Assembly: GCA_963924555.1 (NCBI GenBank)
Contig: OZ004587.1
Coordinates: forward strand, 5,906,075 to 5,970,074
Length of the DNA stretch: 64,000 bases
Reading direction: 5' to 3'
From: Crambe crambe
Taxonomy: Eukaryota; Porifera; Demospongiae; Poecilosclerida; Crambeidae
Shown here: one piece after another, positions 44,218-58,200 of the stretch
Layout: the number at the start of each line of letters is the position of its first letter
Position numbering within the stretch: the first letter of the stretch is position 1
Notes under the pieces: model-generated
Database searches by the model: none
Told to the model about the DNA's origin: nothing
The model's input: the letters and a program-made list of their open reading frames with translations, nothing else
Translations under genes and position numbers: made by a program

Positions 44218-46050
44218 TCTTGTTCGTTCTAAATGAGCTGATCGAACAGCTTTCGTCAATGGTTTCATGAACCGCTCAGCCTCTGAATTTGCTTGTGGCC
44301 ATAGGGGAGTACGTACATCGTTGATGTTGGATGCCATACTCATTCATGAATATATATCTTGAATTCATGGCTAGTGAAAGGTGGACCGTTGTCACTTCTG
44401 ACAATCTTTGGGATACCATGTGTAGAAAAGATCCTCTGCAACTTGCTAATTGTCCCTTTTGGTGCGGTTGACCGAACTATGTCAACTTCAGGAAACCTCG
44501 AATATGCATCAATTGTAACCAAAAGATACTCTCCAGTTGGGAACGGTCCGCAAAAATCAATATGTACAGTATGCCAAGGGTCTGGTGGCAATGGAGACAT
44601 TTGCAACGGATCAGGACGTTGGTCTGGTCCATTTGCTTGACAGGCTAAACAGTCACTGATAACTTTCTTCACTTCGTCATCCAGACCTGGAAACCATATC
44701 TTTTCTCTGATAAGTTGCTTGGTTTTCACTATGCCCTGATGGCCTTCATGAGCGATGTTTACTGCTCTTTCTCTTAGCTTTTCTGGCATTATAATTCGAG
44801 ATCCTCTCAATATAATGCTGGCCTCGTCATTCACTGTCAATTCCTCACTAATATTTGAAAATTGTTTCAATTCAGTCATATTCACTCCTGTCTGGTCAGA
44901 TAAATCATTTAGTGAGTCCCAGCCATTGGTGCGGAACTGCGGATGAGATCTGCCAATTTCTGCAATGTGACATCCCCTTTTGTTGCTTCCTCAATTTCAG
45001 ATAGTGACATTGCCTTGGGAACAGCATGGGAGGAGATGAAGTTTACGTATCTTGTAGCCATTTGTTCTTGTTGTGGAGTTGTATATTGACTAGGATGCCT
45101 TGACATAAAATCAGATGGATTGTCGATTCCTTTTGTGTGGACTACTGAGAAATCGTACTCTTGGAGACGCAAATTCCATCTCTGAATTCGAGCATGTGGC
45201 TTTGATTTTGGATTATTAAGAATCAACTCCACTGGCTTGCAATCCATTATGAGTTGAAAATGACCACCGCAGAGATACAAGTGAAGACGTTCCACCGCCC
45301 AGACAATGGCGAGTGCCTCCTTTTCTGTTTGAGAATATCTCTGTTCAACATCTGACAGTGATCTACTGACGAAAGCAACTATCTTGCGATCATTGTGACC
45401 GGATGTATGCTGTGAGAGAATTGCCGACAATCCCCATGGTGATGCATCTGTAACCAGCTCTGTTATTTTATTGTTATCAAAATATGCCATTACAGTATCA
45501 CTGGTGAGTAAATTTTTAACTCTCTGAAAGGCTTGTTGCTGATCATCTCCCCACTGGAAATGAGTATTCTTTTTTGTCAATTCTCTCAATGGTTTGGTGA
45601 TATCACTAAAATTGGGAATAAACTTTCCACAGTAAGTGGCCATACCGAGAAAGCTTCTGATTCCACTTGCCGATGTTGGTGGCTGTGCTTCATGAATCGC
45701 TTTCACCTTCTGCCGGATCAGGAGAAACACCTGTGGAGGAGAAAACAAATCCAAAAAATGACAAAGAGTTCTTGCTCAATTCACACTTCTTCTTGTTGAG
45801 AGTCAGACCAATCTTAGCAAACCGATTGAAGACGGCTTCTAGAGCATTATCATGTTCCTGTTGTGTCTTCCCAAAAATAATGATGTCATCACTCACATTC
45901 ATCACATTTGGAATGTCCCTGATTTGTTCACTCACCACATGTTGAAACAATTCGCTCGCTGAGTTAGTTCCGAAATTCAGTCTTGTAAACCGTCTCAGGC
46001 CTTTGTGTGTAGCTCTGGAGCTGAGAAGATATAACAAGAGGCATGATGCA
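44218..46050 (-). pseudogene. Inverted Pol fragment (RT, RNase H, integrase) with frameshifts
   Basis: On the minus strand from about 46025: the RT palm with SDDIIIFGKT, then a shift near 45700. RT thumb and RNase H follow (VTDASPWGLSAILSQ, TEKEALAIVWAVERL) to 44909, then another break. Integrase follows (AHEGHQGIVKTKQL, CLACQ, HIDFCGPF, RSDNGPPF) to 44340 and, after another break, ANSEAERFMK near 44280. Protease and the RT N-terminus are absent. It faces the Gag at 43346-44217 head-on, so the element has been inverted internally or is a chimera of two copies. Confidence 0.82.
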
Positions 46051-46066
46051 GTGTTGCAAATAAGTT

Positions 46067-46408
46067 GTGAAGGAGGCCATCCCAACCACTGCATCCATAA
46101 GTGTTGACTTGGACAAAAAATATCACTTTCCCACAAATACTGATCTACGGCCCGACATAGTCTGGTGGGATGATGATGCCAAGGTTGTGACCATGATTGA
46201 AGTGACTGTTCCATATGATACTTTAATGGATGAGGCAGCTGAACGTAAGACCATAAAGTATGCTGATCTCCTGGAGACTGTGCGTAGTAAAGGATATAAA
46301 GGTTGCCTACTAACTGTTGAAGTTGGATCATGTGGCCTACCAAATACATTGAGTTTTACGAAACTAAAAGAACACCTAGGCCTAACAATAAGATTACAAA
46401 GGAACTAA
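46067..46408 (+). pseudogene. Fragment of a non-LTR retrotransposon with a restriction-like endonuclease
   Basis: Encodes DLRPDIVWWDDDAKVVTMIE, then VTVPYD...AAERKTIKYADLLE and GCLLTVEVGSCG. The RPD...D...K pattern matches the C-terminal restriction-like endonuclease of R2-type elements. Only this end is present, joined directly to the pol fragment. Confidence 0.6.
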
Positions 46409-47048
46409 TGATTAACACTGCTAAAGGAGCCATTAATGAATCTTTCTTGATCTGGAAAGCCAGAAATAACAGAACACAGTGACATTACATCATCATGCTT
46501 CACTGCCCCCCTTTAATTCTTATTTTATTTTTGTGTACGCCAGGTAATTGTGCATGGCTGTCGTCACAAAATGATCCTGGAACAACTCACCCCTCATTTA
46601 TATTCACCACAAATCAAATGAAGAGTTATTTATATATATTTTGAGAGAGAGAGAGAGAGAGAGAGAGATCCCTCCCTTACTAAATTTGAAATTTCCCTTT
46701 CCCATTTTTTTATTACCTAGACTCTATAGCAGTGCATTTTGAAGCTTGGACAGACTGACAGAGACAGATACGTAGAATGCAGTGCTGGAACCTCCACACT
46801 TCCACACTTGGGACCCAGCCTTTGTCTTTCATAAAGAAATTATCCTCTTTTGGAGGTCATAGAGTGTATTAGACTAGGGCAATGTGCAACATTAATAGTG
46901 AGCGAGCAAGCAAGTATTTTTTAATTTAATGCAAGAAGATTTGTTATTGAGTTCTCCAATAATTGGCAGCAATCAGCAATTGCATCTTCTAAGTAGCTAA
47001 AAGCTTCAAATGTACAGTGCTTTTCATTGTTCTATGGTTTTTTTCTAG
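46409..47048. other. No gene seen; (GA)n at 46643-46669
   Basis: Non-coding, with a 27-bp GA run. It lies between retroelement debris and the plus-strand array fragment. Confidence 0.5.
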
Positions 47049-47146
47049 TCCTAACTTTCAGCTTCAACCAATCATCCTATGAAGTTAGTGAAGATGGAAA
47101 TCCAGGAATGTTCACTGCTTTTGTATCTGTTGGCAAGAGAAGTAGC
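47049..47146 (+). pseudogene. Fragment E: plus-strand Calx-beta half-exon
   Basis: After TTTTTCTAG the frame gives [20 protein letters not shown], then [12 protein letters not shown] and TAG. This is the start of the ninth Calx-beta domain of B/D, but a deletion removes the DDAS...LASA end and the donor. Confidence 0.75.
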
Positions 47147-47488
47147 TAGCTACAGAACATCTTAGTGTTCATTTGTTCGAATCAAAGTTCTTTCTGATTA
47201 TGTTATATAGAGTGATCATCTACGTATGATAATATTCAATGCAGTAAGTTATTGGGTTGGGTGAGCATAAACAGCTCAGGTTTCTATTAGCTATACGCAT
47301 GGGAAATGATATATACGTATAAGACAAGTACGTATGAATGTCTATCTAATGGTTGTGATGAATTGCACTTATTACTAGCTATGTTCCATTTACTGCTCAA
47401 GTCAACCAATGAAATTAAGTTAAGAAAATTAGCTGTCATGCTAACTATTCTCTTTGAATTCCCCTTTTTCCCTTCCCTCCTTATGCAG

Positions 47489-47838
47489 CTCATCAAGCTC
47501 CTGTTGTCCATGCTGCATGTTTGTTTGTGGTGTGGGAGGCACCTAGTGGAGCCTGTGGAAGGATCAGTGGCTATGAAATCCACTTCTTCAACACTATAAC
47601 TGATAGAGTTTATAATGGAAGGAGTTCAACTGTATTCTTTTTATCTTCTACTGTCACTCCTTCATTAGGGCCATAACATGCTACATATATTTATAGGCAA
47701 TTTATAATGCTATCAATTCTTCTGCCCTGCATGCATGCATGCATGGTTGCATGTTGCCATAAATTAGTTGCTTTTTTTCATTTTTAGGTTCGGTTTACTA
47801 ATGGCACTTGGAGTGAACCTGTACAGTTGTGTCCTTGA
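47489..47838 (+). pseudogene. Fragment E: plus-strand FN3 exons
   Basis: After [44 protein letters not shown], then SLGP followed by TAA in place of the Gln codon CAA. The final exon 47788-47838 is intact ([19 protein letters not shown]). Very close to gene B's FN3, but inverted. Confidence 0.78.
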
Positions 47839-48115
47839 AAGTAATTACAGACAACTCTTCTGCTACCAAGGCTAATGACTTTTTTACATCTATTTAACTG
47901 TCAATACTATAAACGTATTTCTGGTGTGATTTGTATTACCTAACATTCTTAGTATTGAACTAGTGCTGAAAATGTGTGAATTAATTTCAGTTTTGACAAC
48001 CCTATTGAATTCTGATCACGAATTGATGACTGATCTTAACTTAGTGAGCAAACCTTAAGGTTAAGAAGTATAGTTATATAATACCTGTGATAGCTGTCAG
48101 CTAGCTACAGCAACC

Positions 48116-48164
48116 ATGAAGTTACTGCTCACTATTTTGTTTGGGTGGAGTATTCATTGGCAAG
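48116..48164 (+). pseudogene. Fragment E: plus-strand signal-peptide exon without downstream exons
   Basis: MKLLLTILFGWSIHWQ with donor GTATGA, phase 1 like the other array starts. It follows fragment E's FN3 stop by ~280 bp, the same order as B end / A start. No Ig exon follows on the plus strand before gene D's 3' end, so it is an orphan start. Confidence 0.65.
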
Positions 48165-48416
48165 GTATGACTCTCTATTATAATTTTATCTTTGGCTATT
48201 CAAACAGGGCTTCATCTAGAATTTCATCTTGTGGGGGTGGGTGGTAGCCACAACCACTGCATATTTTTTCTACCATCAGAATCCTTTGTTCCATACTACA
48301 AACAATTATTATAGTCATGTGCACTATACAACTAGCTATGGCTAACTATTACTAAGTAGTGTTATAATACAAACTAGCTACAACAAATCCATACAGTGCA
48401 TCTTTTAGTTTCATGA

Positions 48417-49045
48417 TCATGGACACATGTTTACAGGTTGACTCCAAGTTCCATTAGTAACACGGACCTACACAAAGTTTAAGAATGAACATTCTGTAGC
48501 ATATTATATTGTATGGTAACATATACATAGCTAAATCTAAATTTGAAACTAGCTAATATGGACATGGATAATCAGAAAGTACACGATAGTAGGCTCTGGC
48601 ACAGATGGCCCATTAATTGGAATAGTGCAAAACATAACATACACGTATTATTATACATCTTCATGGGACATAAAAAAACAATGGGAAATACGGAAATGTG
48701 GGAGTCCACATCAAAAGGTTCTGCTGTATATCAAGAGAATCCAGTAGCTAATAAATTGGATGGCTACAGTCATAATATCTGAACAGCAACTTAACTGCCA
48801 GTATGAAAAAAAACAACACTTGCACTGTTAACCAGGATATACCTGAATTAAAGTAGCTTGTTCTGGTCCCAGCTGAATAATTTCAGCAGTTCTCCAAAAT
48901 AACACAAGGGAGGTCATTCTGCTTAAAGATTTGTTGGTATTTGTGTTGGAAAAATGAAGCTCATAGCCATTCCTTCCACAGATTCTGTTAGGTGGTATCC
49001 AAATAACTGCTGCACACTGAGGAATCACAGTAGGAGCCTGAAGAC
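48417..49045 (-). CDS. Gene D FN3-like C-terminal exons
   Basis: 49045-48843: [31 protein letters not shown] and [10 protein letters not shown]. 48467-48417: [19 protein letters not shown]. More diverged from B than the Calx-beta exons are, with the core FN3 Trp/Tyr pattern kept. Confidence 0.82.
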
Positions 49046-49220
49046 CTAAAAAATGAACTTATATAGTTATAGCTATGCCAATTGTGTGGTCTCAGGCCAC
49101 AGCAAGGGGGAGGGTGCAGGAGGCCCTCCCACGCAAAGCGCGAAGCCAAAAATGCTTACTACTCTGAAGTATCCCCTTTGGTACTAATGTAACAATTAAC
49201 CTGTGATCACCAAAGGGCCT

Positions 49221-49261
<41 letters not shown>

Positions 49262-52200
49262 AGATTGAGGGTTTGGGGAGGAAGCTTCCCCACCCCCAGT
49301 AGATGAAACCCTGAAGGGGGTTAACCTAGGAGAACCTATAAAATAACACCATGCACACATGAAGCTTAGCTAGTTTGTCATGCCTGAATATGTAACCTTT
49401 TGTGTTATCCAGAGGTTTTAGACGATAACTGGGTTGTAGCTATAAAATGGTATGAGTGAACATTATTAAATTATGGCCTATAATTCTCAATAATGGCTAG
49501 CATGCTTATGAAATTCCTACCCCTACAACGGCTGTAACTTACTACAAATCAAGTAGTCATTAATGATCACTCTGGTATAATCAGAAAAGATCTTAATTCG
49601 ACTCTTTTCATGTTGAGAGAGGGTCATGTATGCCCCATTTCTTGTAATGATGACGCTTGTTATGTTGACCACAATGGTCTCCACTTGTTCAGGGATGGTG
49701 TCAGAAATAATAGAAATGGTGAACGTCTGGAATCTTTTGCCATTAGTGAAAGTAAGAAAAGTTGAAGGCAACATTGTGTAGTCACTTTCAGCTGGAAAAG
49801 TTAGCAAATAAAGATAATCAATTTATACTTAACTACAGTGGTAAAGGACACTTTGGGATCAACCACTTTGTCCTTTATAGAGAGGTTGTCCTTTTCTCAG
49901 AGGTTAAAAATGTACTAGGGAAAGGGGCTCAAAAGAGCATCTTTGTTGGGAGGTTGTCCTTTCTTGGAGGGTCTTTTATCAGAGCTCTATGCACTTTATT
50001 TACCTCTTGCAGATGCTAGTGTGCTAGCGTCATCAGTGCCAACAGATACAAAAGCAGTGAACACTCCTAGATTTCCACTCAGAGACACATTAAGGGTGGC
50101 ATTTCCTACATCCTCGCTAACTTCATAAGATGATTGGTTGAAGCTGAACGTTAGGACTAAAAAACAAACAAACAATAACTTAATTGGAACAATAGCTACA
50201 CTAAGCAGTTTGATTTAGCTACCATCATCATCAAAAATGGTGATAACAGATGTAGAAGAAGCAACTGATACAAGTGACGAAGATTGCTGTCCCAATAACT
50301 TCAGCATTGCCTCTAGCACCTCAGTGAGTTCGAATATGTCATCCTTTATAATTGAGATGCAAACTACATAGTTGTTTTGTGTAGCATTGAAAGTGAATAC
50401 CAGAGAACCAGTGCTATTTCCATAGTCCCTGCCATCTGTACAAGAGTATAGTGGTTATAATAATGAAAATATAGCCATGATTCAGTAAGATTTTACTTAC
50501 AAATGGCTGATTTACTGGTGAAGGCAAGTTGTATGGATGCATTTCTCCCTAGAATTCCTGATATCACTCCAACTTCCACACAAGCTGTTCGATCATCTTC
50601 ACTGACATTGTATGGTTGATTAATAAACCCAACCACAACCTCTGCAGGAAAATGACACAAAGATGTATCTGAACTCTGCTACATGTATAGCTATAAGGCT
50701 TGAATTGAAGTTCAAAAAAAATATCAGCTATACCATCATTATCAAGAATATTGACAATTGCACGAGCTGGATCAAATTGGACATTCAAGAGGGAAGCAGA
50801 AGTGTATCCAATAATCCCAAAGAAATTCTCAGTATCAAGTGCCTCTAGTTCTTTGTCATCCTTGATGGAAACTTGTAGAGTAGTAGACCCTGTACCATTC
50901 AGTACGATAGAGGTGTTGATCCCAATGTAATCATTACCATCTGGACAACATGATAGGACAAATAATTATTATTCCAGATAAATGTATTTGCTGGAGTCTC
51001 GTACCAGTAGCAGATCCTCGAGAAGTAAAGAATAACGCATTCACATTAAATCCCACCTCTCCTTGCAGCACTCTGAGTGTAAATTCCACAGACCCAGTTC
51101 CTTCACTAACATTATATTCCACAGGATCAAAACCAATTGTAGCAACTGGAATATAAACAACATTAATTTTTATCAATTCAGGATCCATAGCTAGTTATTA
51201 TACGCCTATGGTCTTTGAGAATCCGTACAGAAAAATTTGACTGACTTACAATCATCGTCACTGATAATGACTGAACCAATCACAGCTCCAAACACAATCC
51301 TTGCACTTTCCTGATGTGTAAGAGAGAGCTCTACCCCACTCTTCATAACAACAGCTGTTGATGCAAGATGGAGGATGATAGACTCTTGTAACTCAGCAAT
51401 GCCATCATTGATGATGGGGACTTCAAATGATTGGGTTCTACTAGCACCACTGCTGAAAGTTAAACTGGTCCCAGAAACTGCAGTGTAATCCACTCCAGCT
51501 ACGAGAAATCAATAATTTTATGTTAGTATCAAAAGTCTGTATTACAAGAGGTCAGAGTATAACCTGTGGCAGTGGCTGCTCGATCGCTTTCATCAGTGCC
51601 AGCAGTCACAATGAAACTTAGTTCTCTAACAAATTCACCAACTAAATTGATGGTCACAGCTTGAGAACCACTATTCTCATCAGCAGAATATCCAGTGGGA
51701 CTCAAATTAAAACTGATGGCTATAAAATATCAAACCTGTAGCTGAACAAGCTATATAGTTCTTATTGATAACTTACTGTCATCATCTAGAATGGTAGCAT
51801 GTGTACTATCAGTGTCCATCCTCACACGTTCTGGGGGCTGACCAGGAAAATTCAACCTTGCTTGGAAGGTCTCATTGATTTCAAAAATGTTATCATTAAT
51901 GAGTGGAATGTTGATAGCAAAAACACTGTTGGAAGCATCAATAGTGTACGTCTGAGGTCCCACATATCTGAAATCACTGCCATCTATCAACCAAATAAAT
52001 AGGGCACAATTATAAATGCCTCTCTGCTGAGTCTAGCACAAAAAGGTCGTGCTTTGCTGGCCTCGTAGCTTGCACTTGCTACGTAAGTCAGCTAGACTAT
52101 TGCACATGTGCAGAGAGTGGCCCCTTTGAATGCTAACCTTATTTAAATGTCATTCAAAATTTTGAAATTGCTTGTGCAAAATTATGGTTATAAGGAATAA

Positions 52201-55200
52201 TTATTAGAAGTCTCTAATCATAAGTTGCAGCCTTCATGAATTTTTTTCACACTTGCAACTACACTACAGATTCATACATACCTACAGCAGATCCACTGAA
52301 AACTGAGAATTCTACAATCACTTCTCTTTGAAGACGTCCTGAACTGACACCAATTTCAATAATAACATTTCCATCACTTTCATTAGCAGCATATGAACCA
52401 CTGACGAACCCAATGACCACATCTGTGTGATAATACCATATAGAATCAGTTGATAATTACTTATTCACTAGCTTAGGGTATGAAGAATTTCATTAGCTAG
52501 CTAACTGAAAAGAATTCCATGGCTAATTATAGCAGCTCACTATATACTATAGCTTTTATTTTTTAGCTAGCTAGCTACCATCTTCATCTATGATTGTGAC
52601 TGTTGTGATCCTGGGCACAATTGATAAAGAGAACATTGACTGAGATAGTGGTCTTGGACGCAAGAGAAGAGTAAAATTTTCATCTCTCTCATAAACATCA
52701 TCATCAATGATGGAAACATTAGAGCAGACTTTGCGTGGCTCAGATGAACCACTGCTGATAGGAAATTCATTAATCCTTTGAGAATGTCCAATTTCAACAA
52801 AATCACCTCCATCTATTGCGTAAATGAATATTGTAGCTAACAAGTGTTGTAAGAACAGCCAATTAATCATCACCTGCAGTTCCTCTGATTGAAGTGTATT
52901 CTGTGATTACTTCAAATACTAAATCTTCATTTGATGGTGGGTTGGTCATAATAATACAAATTCTGACAAAACTATCAGCCTCGTTAACTGAGTACTGGTC
53001 CATCTCAAATCCAAGAGTTATAGCTATAATTATTATAATAAATTTGGAATAGCTACAAGCTGAAAAAACAACACTTAGATAGCTATAAAACCTTACCATC
53101 ATTATCAAGAATGTTTATCAGAGTATTTGCAAAGAGGTTAGTCGGACTTTCAAATGTAGGAAATCCATTATTGGGTATAGCACTTGCTTGGAAAGTCTCT
53201 GTAGCTTCTGGAAGTTCATCATGGTTAAGAAAAAAAGGGAAGACGATGCTCTGTAGTCCTGGTGGGAAATCAATGATAGTGGATATCATCCCAGATGGTC
53301 CAATGCTATAGTCATAATTGATGCCATTAACAGATTGAAGTGTAGCAGCTTGTAAGCCTACACCACTGGATTCAACATTAATCACCACAGAATACATTTG
53401 CTCAGTAATACGATTATCTTCCTTGAATAGTGTTACATTTCTGAATAATTTCCTCTGGTTAGGCTCTTGAAAGTCATATGATTGTTGTGAGAAGCCAATC
53501 TTCAATGCTATTTGAGAATAGAGAAACATGTTGCATTATCACTTCCTTGCACTAATTTGACTCACAATCATCATCAATGATATTGCAGATGCTTGTATTC
53601 TGTTTTATTTTCACCCTGGAAGTACGTAAAGCAGAAAAGACTTGAAGAAAGACAATAAACTGTTGTACATTTGCTTCATCGATGTCATCATTAGCTACAG
53701 GAATATCGGCTGGCAATTCAATGACAGGTTCAGATAGGTTTTCATCAGCAGGGAAAATAACCTTAACAACAGTTCCATCAAAATCTGCCTCTTCTACATG
53801 TGTACATGAGTAGAGTATAATAGTATCAGACTTAATGAATTATCTTACGTGCTCTATTTCGAGATATTTCATCATCAGGAAAATCACCAATGATACCTCT
53901 TGACTGAGCGGCAGCAACTGTCAATGGAGTTAACTTCAATGTGACAGGATTGGCAAGGAATGTGGACTGGCTTTTGAGAACTCTCACTGGCATCACTGCA
54001 TTTGGTTTTTCCTTGCCCCAGTAGCTGCATCCAGGTATTGTGAATTCAGCAACTACAAAATCACAAAAAAGTGATAGCTAAATTTAAACCCTAGAATAAT
54101 TATGATCCAGAAAGAGTTATTAGCATACCATTGGTATCAATTATTGTCCCCTTCACTTTACTGATAATTGTTGTGTTGTTTCCAAGGACAGATAATGGAG
54201 TGTTTAGGTTCAATGAGATGATAAATGTCTCATCTTCTTCTTGGGCAACTGCATCCACTAGAAGTGCAAAAGTAATGAGTTGTCGATCAGTACTTCTAGG
54301 TGGAATGTTTATATTTCCACCAAGCAAACGTACATCTCTTATGCCTAAAAGAAATAATAATGAGAGAAAACAATCATAACAGTCCTGTTATTTAGTATTA
54401 TAAAATATTATAACAGTTAGCCTAGGCAGCTAGCTCTCTACATAGAATGCCAGTGTGGCCAACTTGCAGTGAGTTAGCTATCTTCTTATGCAGTGAATGA
54501 GGAATGTGGTAAATTTGACTGGCTTTGACTTATCAAATAGCTGATTGAGGCATAATTACAGGTTTACTACTAAATATACAAATCTGTATTAATTGATTAC
54601 GGTCAAGCTATAGCCTAAAGCTTTACAATGTATACCTGCAGTTACAGGAGTCAGTTTTATTGAACCTTTGACCTCTTGAGAGGCTGATCCTGATAAGAAG
54701 CCGATTTCAACAGCATAATTCGGTGATTGCTCATTCCCAATAAATTCAGTTTGATTGAACCCAAACACTACGAATAAATAATTAATAACAACAAAAAATA
54801 TTTCTAGAAAGCTAGCTAGCTGCAATTTCTTACCCACAGGACAAGGTTTACATCCTTCATGTTCACCAGTTCGAAATGAAAGACCAACTGGTCCTATTCC
54901 ATGAGTACAACAGTTATCATGTGTGACAACATTAAAAGAACCTCCACAACTTGAAATGCCATAGCATATCACAATCACTACAAGACAATGATGATAGCAT
55001 AAAATTAATAATATATTTATGTGAATTTTTCTTATACAGGACAAACATAATTATGTGTAAGACTATGATGCTATAATAATTACAAGTAAGGGAAAAATCA
55101 TTTCTTGAAATGAAAAAAGATGTAGGGATGACCACTGCTCAAAAAAAGTAAGGAAACAAGAAGGATGGAAATGGGATCAATCTTTGTTCTGTATATCCAG

Positions 55201-58200
55201 CCAACAATCCCTACATATACGTCGGGTAGCTTCAGATTATAGTGTAGTAATGTATGTATATGTAGGGATTGCTGGCTGGATATACAGAACAAGGATTGAT
55301 CCCATTTCCATCCTTCTTGTTTCCTTACTTTTTTGAGCAGTGGTCATCCCTACATCTTTTTTCATTTCAAGAAATGATTTTTCCCTTACTTGTTCCTGGT
55401 CTTTTTTCCTCTCTTTTATGGTTTTAGCTATGTATAGAGTTAATTCTTCTATGTGTATGCAGGGACAGATGAAAGAAGAATAGTTCTCCAATAGCATACC
55501 AGCCCATGAGTCAAGTGCTGTGTCATTGTTGAGCTATACTTGGAGGTCAAAGATGCTGAAATCGAGTCTACCGGTAGATGGATTGGTGAATCTAAATCCC
55601 CGAGTTGATGCAACAGTGTACCATCATTATCTAGAGCTAGCTAGCTAGCTATAGCTGAGTAATATTATGATTTCGAATAATTGGATATCAAATACATGTG
55701 CATGCGTATTATAGAAAAGATGGCTTCCACTAATTGAATTAGTCGAGTGCTGTGCTCCGTAGTGTCTCCTTTGTCATCGACTCTTTCGAGGATCAACGAG
55801 TAGAAAAGATCGTAGTTGGTAGAATTTGGAGTGGATCTATCCAGAAATCGTAGCTGTAGCTTGAGTGGTTCGAGAGATATGGTTGTCTAAAAATAATAAT
55901 AAGAATAATAATAATAATAACAAGTAAGGGAAAAAGCATTTCGTGAAATGAAAAAAGATGTAGGGATGACCACTGCACAAAAAAGTAAGGAAACAAGAAG
56001 GATGGAATCTTTGTTCTGTATATCCAGCCAACAATCCCTACATATACGTCGGGTAGCTTCAGATTATAGTGTAGTAATGTACGTACATGTAGGGATTGTT
56101 GGCTGGATATACAGAACAAAGATTCCATCCTTCTTGTTTCCTTACTTTTTTGTGCAGTGGTCATCCCTACATCTTTTTTCATTTCACGAAATGCTTTTTC
56201 CCTTACTTGTTCCTGGTCTTTTTTTCCTCTCTTTTATGGTTTTAGCTATGTATAGAGTTCATTCTTCTATGTGTATGCAGGGACAGATGAAAGAAGAATA
56301 GTTCTCCAATAGCATACCAGCCCAATCACTATCAACGAGTCAAGGTGGAGGTAGAAGATGCTGAAATAGAGTCTACCTTGTTGAATCTAAATCCCCGAGT
56401 CGATACAGTAGTCTATCATCATCATCACTATTCTAGCTACATATACCTATACCTAGCTAGCTAGCTAGCTAGAGGCAGCTGAATAATATTATAATTTCGA
56501 ATAATTGGATATCAAATACATGCGCATGCGTATTATAGAAAAGATGGCTTCCTAATTGAATTAGTCGAGTGCTGTGCTCCTTAGTGTCTCCTTTTTCATC
56601 GACTCTTTCGAGGATCAACGAGTAGAAAAGATCGTAGTTCGTAGAATTTGGAGTGGATTTGTCCAGAAATCATAGCTGTAGCTTGAGTGGTTCGAGAGAT
56701 ATGGTTGTCTAAGAAGAAGAATAATAATAATAAGAAGAATAATAGAGAAGAAGAAGAATATAGCGATTTACCTGCTTGCCGTATTTCTGAAACGGTAAGC
56801 TCCCTGGTCCTGAAACTTGGTCTGCACATTGTAGTAGGCTCTAGTAGGCTGGATAATCATTCACAGTAGCTATTATTAGGTCTAAGTGGGGGAACTGGAA
56901 TTTCACTTTTGTATTAGTCTATAGGCGGCGCGCGCAGCCGTCCGAGTCATCCCTACATAGAGAGTGCTACCGCACTCTCTGATAATAATAATAGAGAAGA
57001 AGAAGAATCCAGCGATTTACCTGCTTGCCGTATTTCTGAAACAGTAAGCTCCCTGGTCCTGAAACTTGGTCTGCACATTGTAGTAGGCTCTAGTAGGCTG
57101 GATAATCATTCACAGTAGCTTTTGTTAGGTCTAAGTGGGGGAACTAGAATTTCACTTTTGTATTAGTCTATAGGTGGCGCGCGCGGCCGTCCGAGTCATC
57201 CCTACATAGAGAGTGCTACCGCACTCTCTGATATGTCCAATTAAGTCTTTAATCACTTACATTCACAGGATAAACCATTTCCACTGTATCCATTGTTACA
57301 TGTACAGGTGAAGCTCCCAGGAGTGTTCATACATAAAGCATTTGGATCACAGTTATTGGTGTTGCACTCATCTATATCTGCAAGTTATTAATACAGCTAT
57401 AGTTAAATAGAGAAACCCTGGTAAGAAGGGGAAAAAGAAGAAGATGAAGAAAAACAACAACAATAACAACAATAACAACAATAAAATGAATTTTAATCAG
57501 CTAGCTTGCTATCCACACAGATGCATGCTTCATATTTTACTCAAGTTGTGTTATCATGTGTCTAGCACATTAGTAATAGCATGATAACATGATCGATGTA
57601 TTATGGTGTAACATTACCTATACAAGTAGTTCCATCTCCAGTGTATCCATGGTTACATGTACAAGTAAAGTTCCCAGGATTGTTAGTACATAGAGCATTT
57701 GGGTCACAGTTATTAGTACTGTTACTGTTGCACTCATCTATATCTGCATATTACATAATAATTATTATAGAGAGAGAGTTCATCTCGAAACATCAATACA
57801 GGTAATACAGTGCCGAGAAAGTTATGGCTGTGAACGGCCCGAGGACAAGGCCGTTCACAGCCATAATTTCCAAGGCAACCGTACTATAACTATTCCAAAG
57901 AACAAAAAAGTCTTTTGGAAATTTGTAAAAAGTTTGAATAACGAACACATTATTCTGGTCTCACAGCTGCATGAGTAGGATCTTGATAAGGCCGAACTCC
58001 TAAACACTTTTTTCCACTCATTTATCTGTCTACATGCATGGGAATATCAGTATGAACTGACACACCAAATTTAATATGGGATTTAATTTTCATAACAATA
58101 AGCAACAATATTGATGTTTCCTTTTCTCGCTATCTTGCATGTACGTACATGAAGCATTTAGGTCACAGTTGTTAGTGGTGGCATTAGCACACTCATTGAT

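Noticed and set aside
44359-44640. Plus-strand frames across 44359-44946
   Set aside because: Antisense to recognisable integrase sequence.
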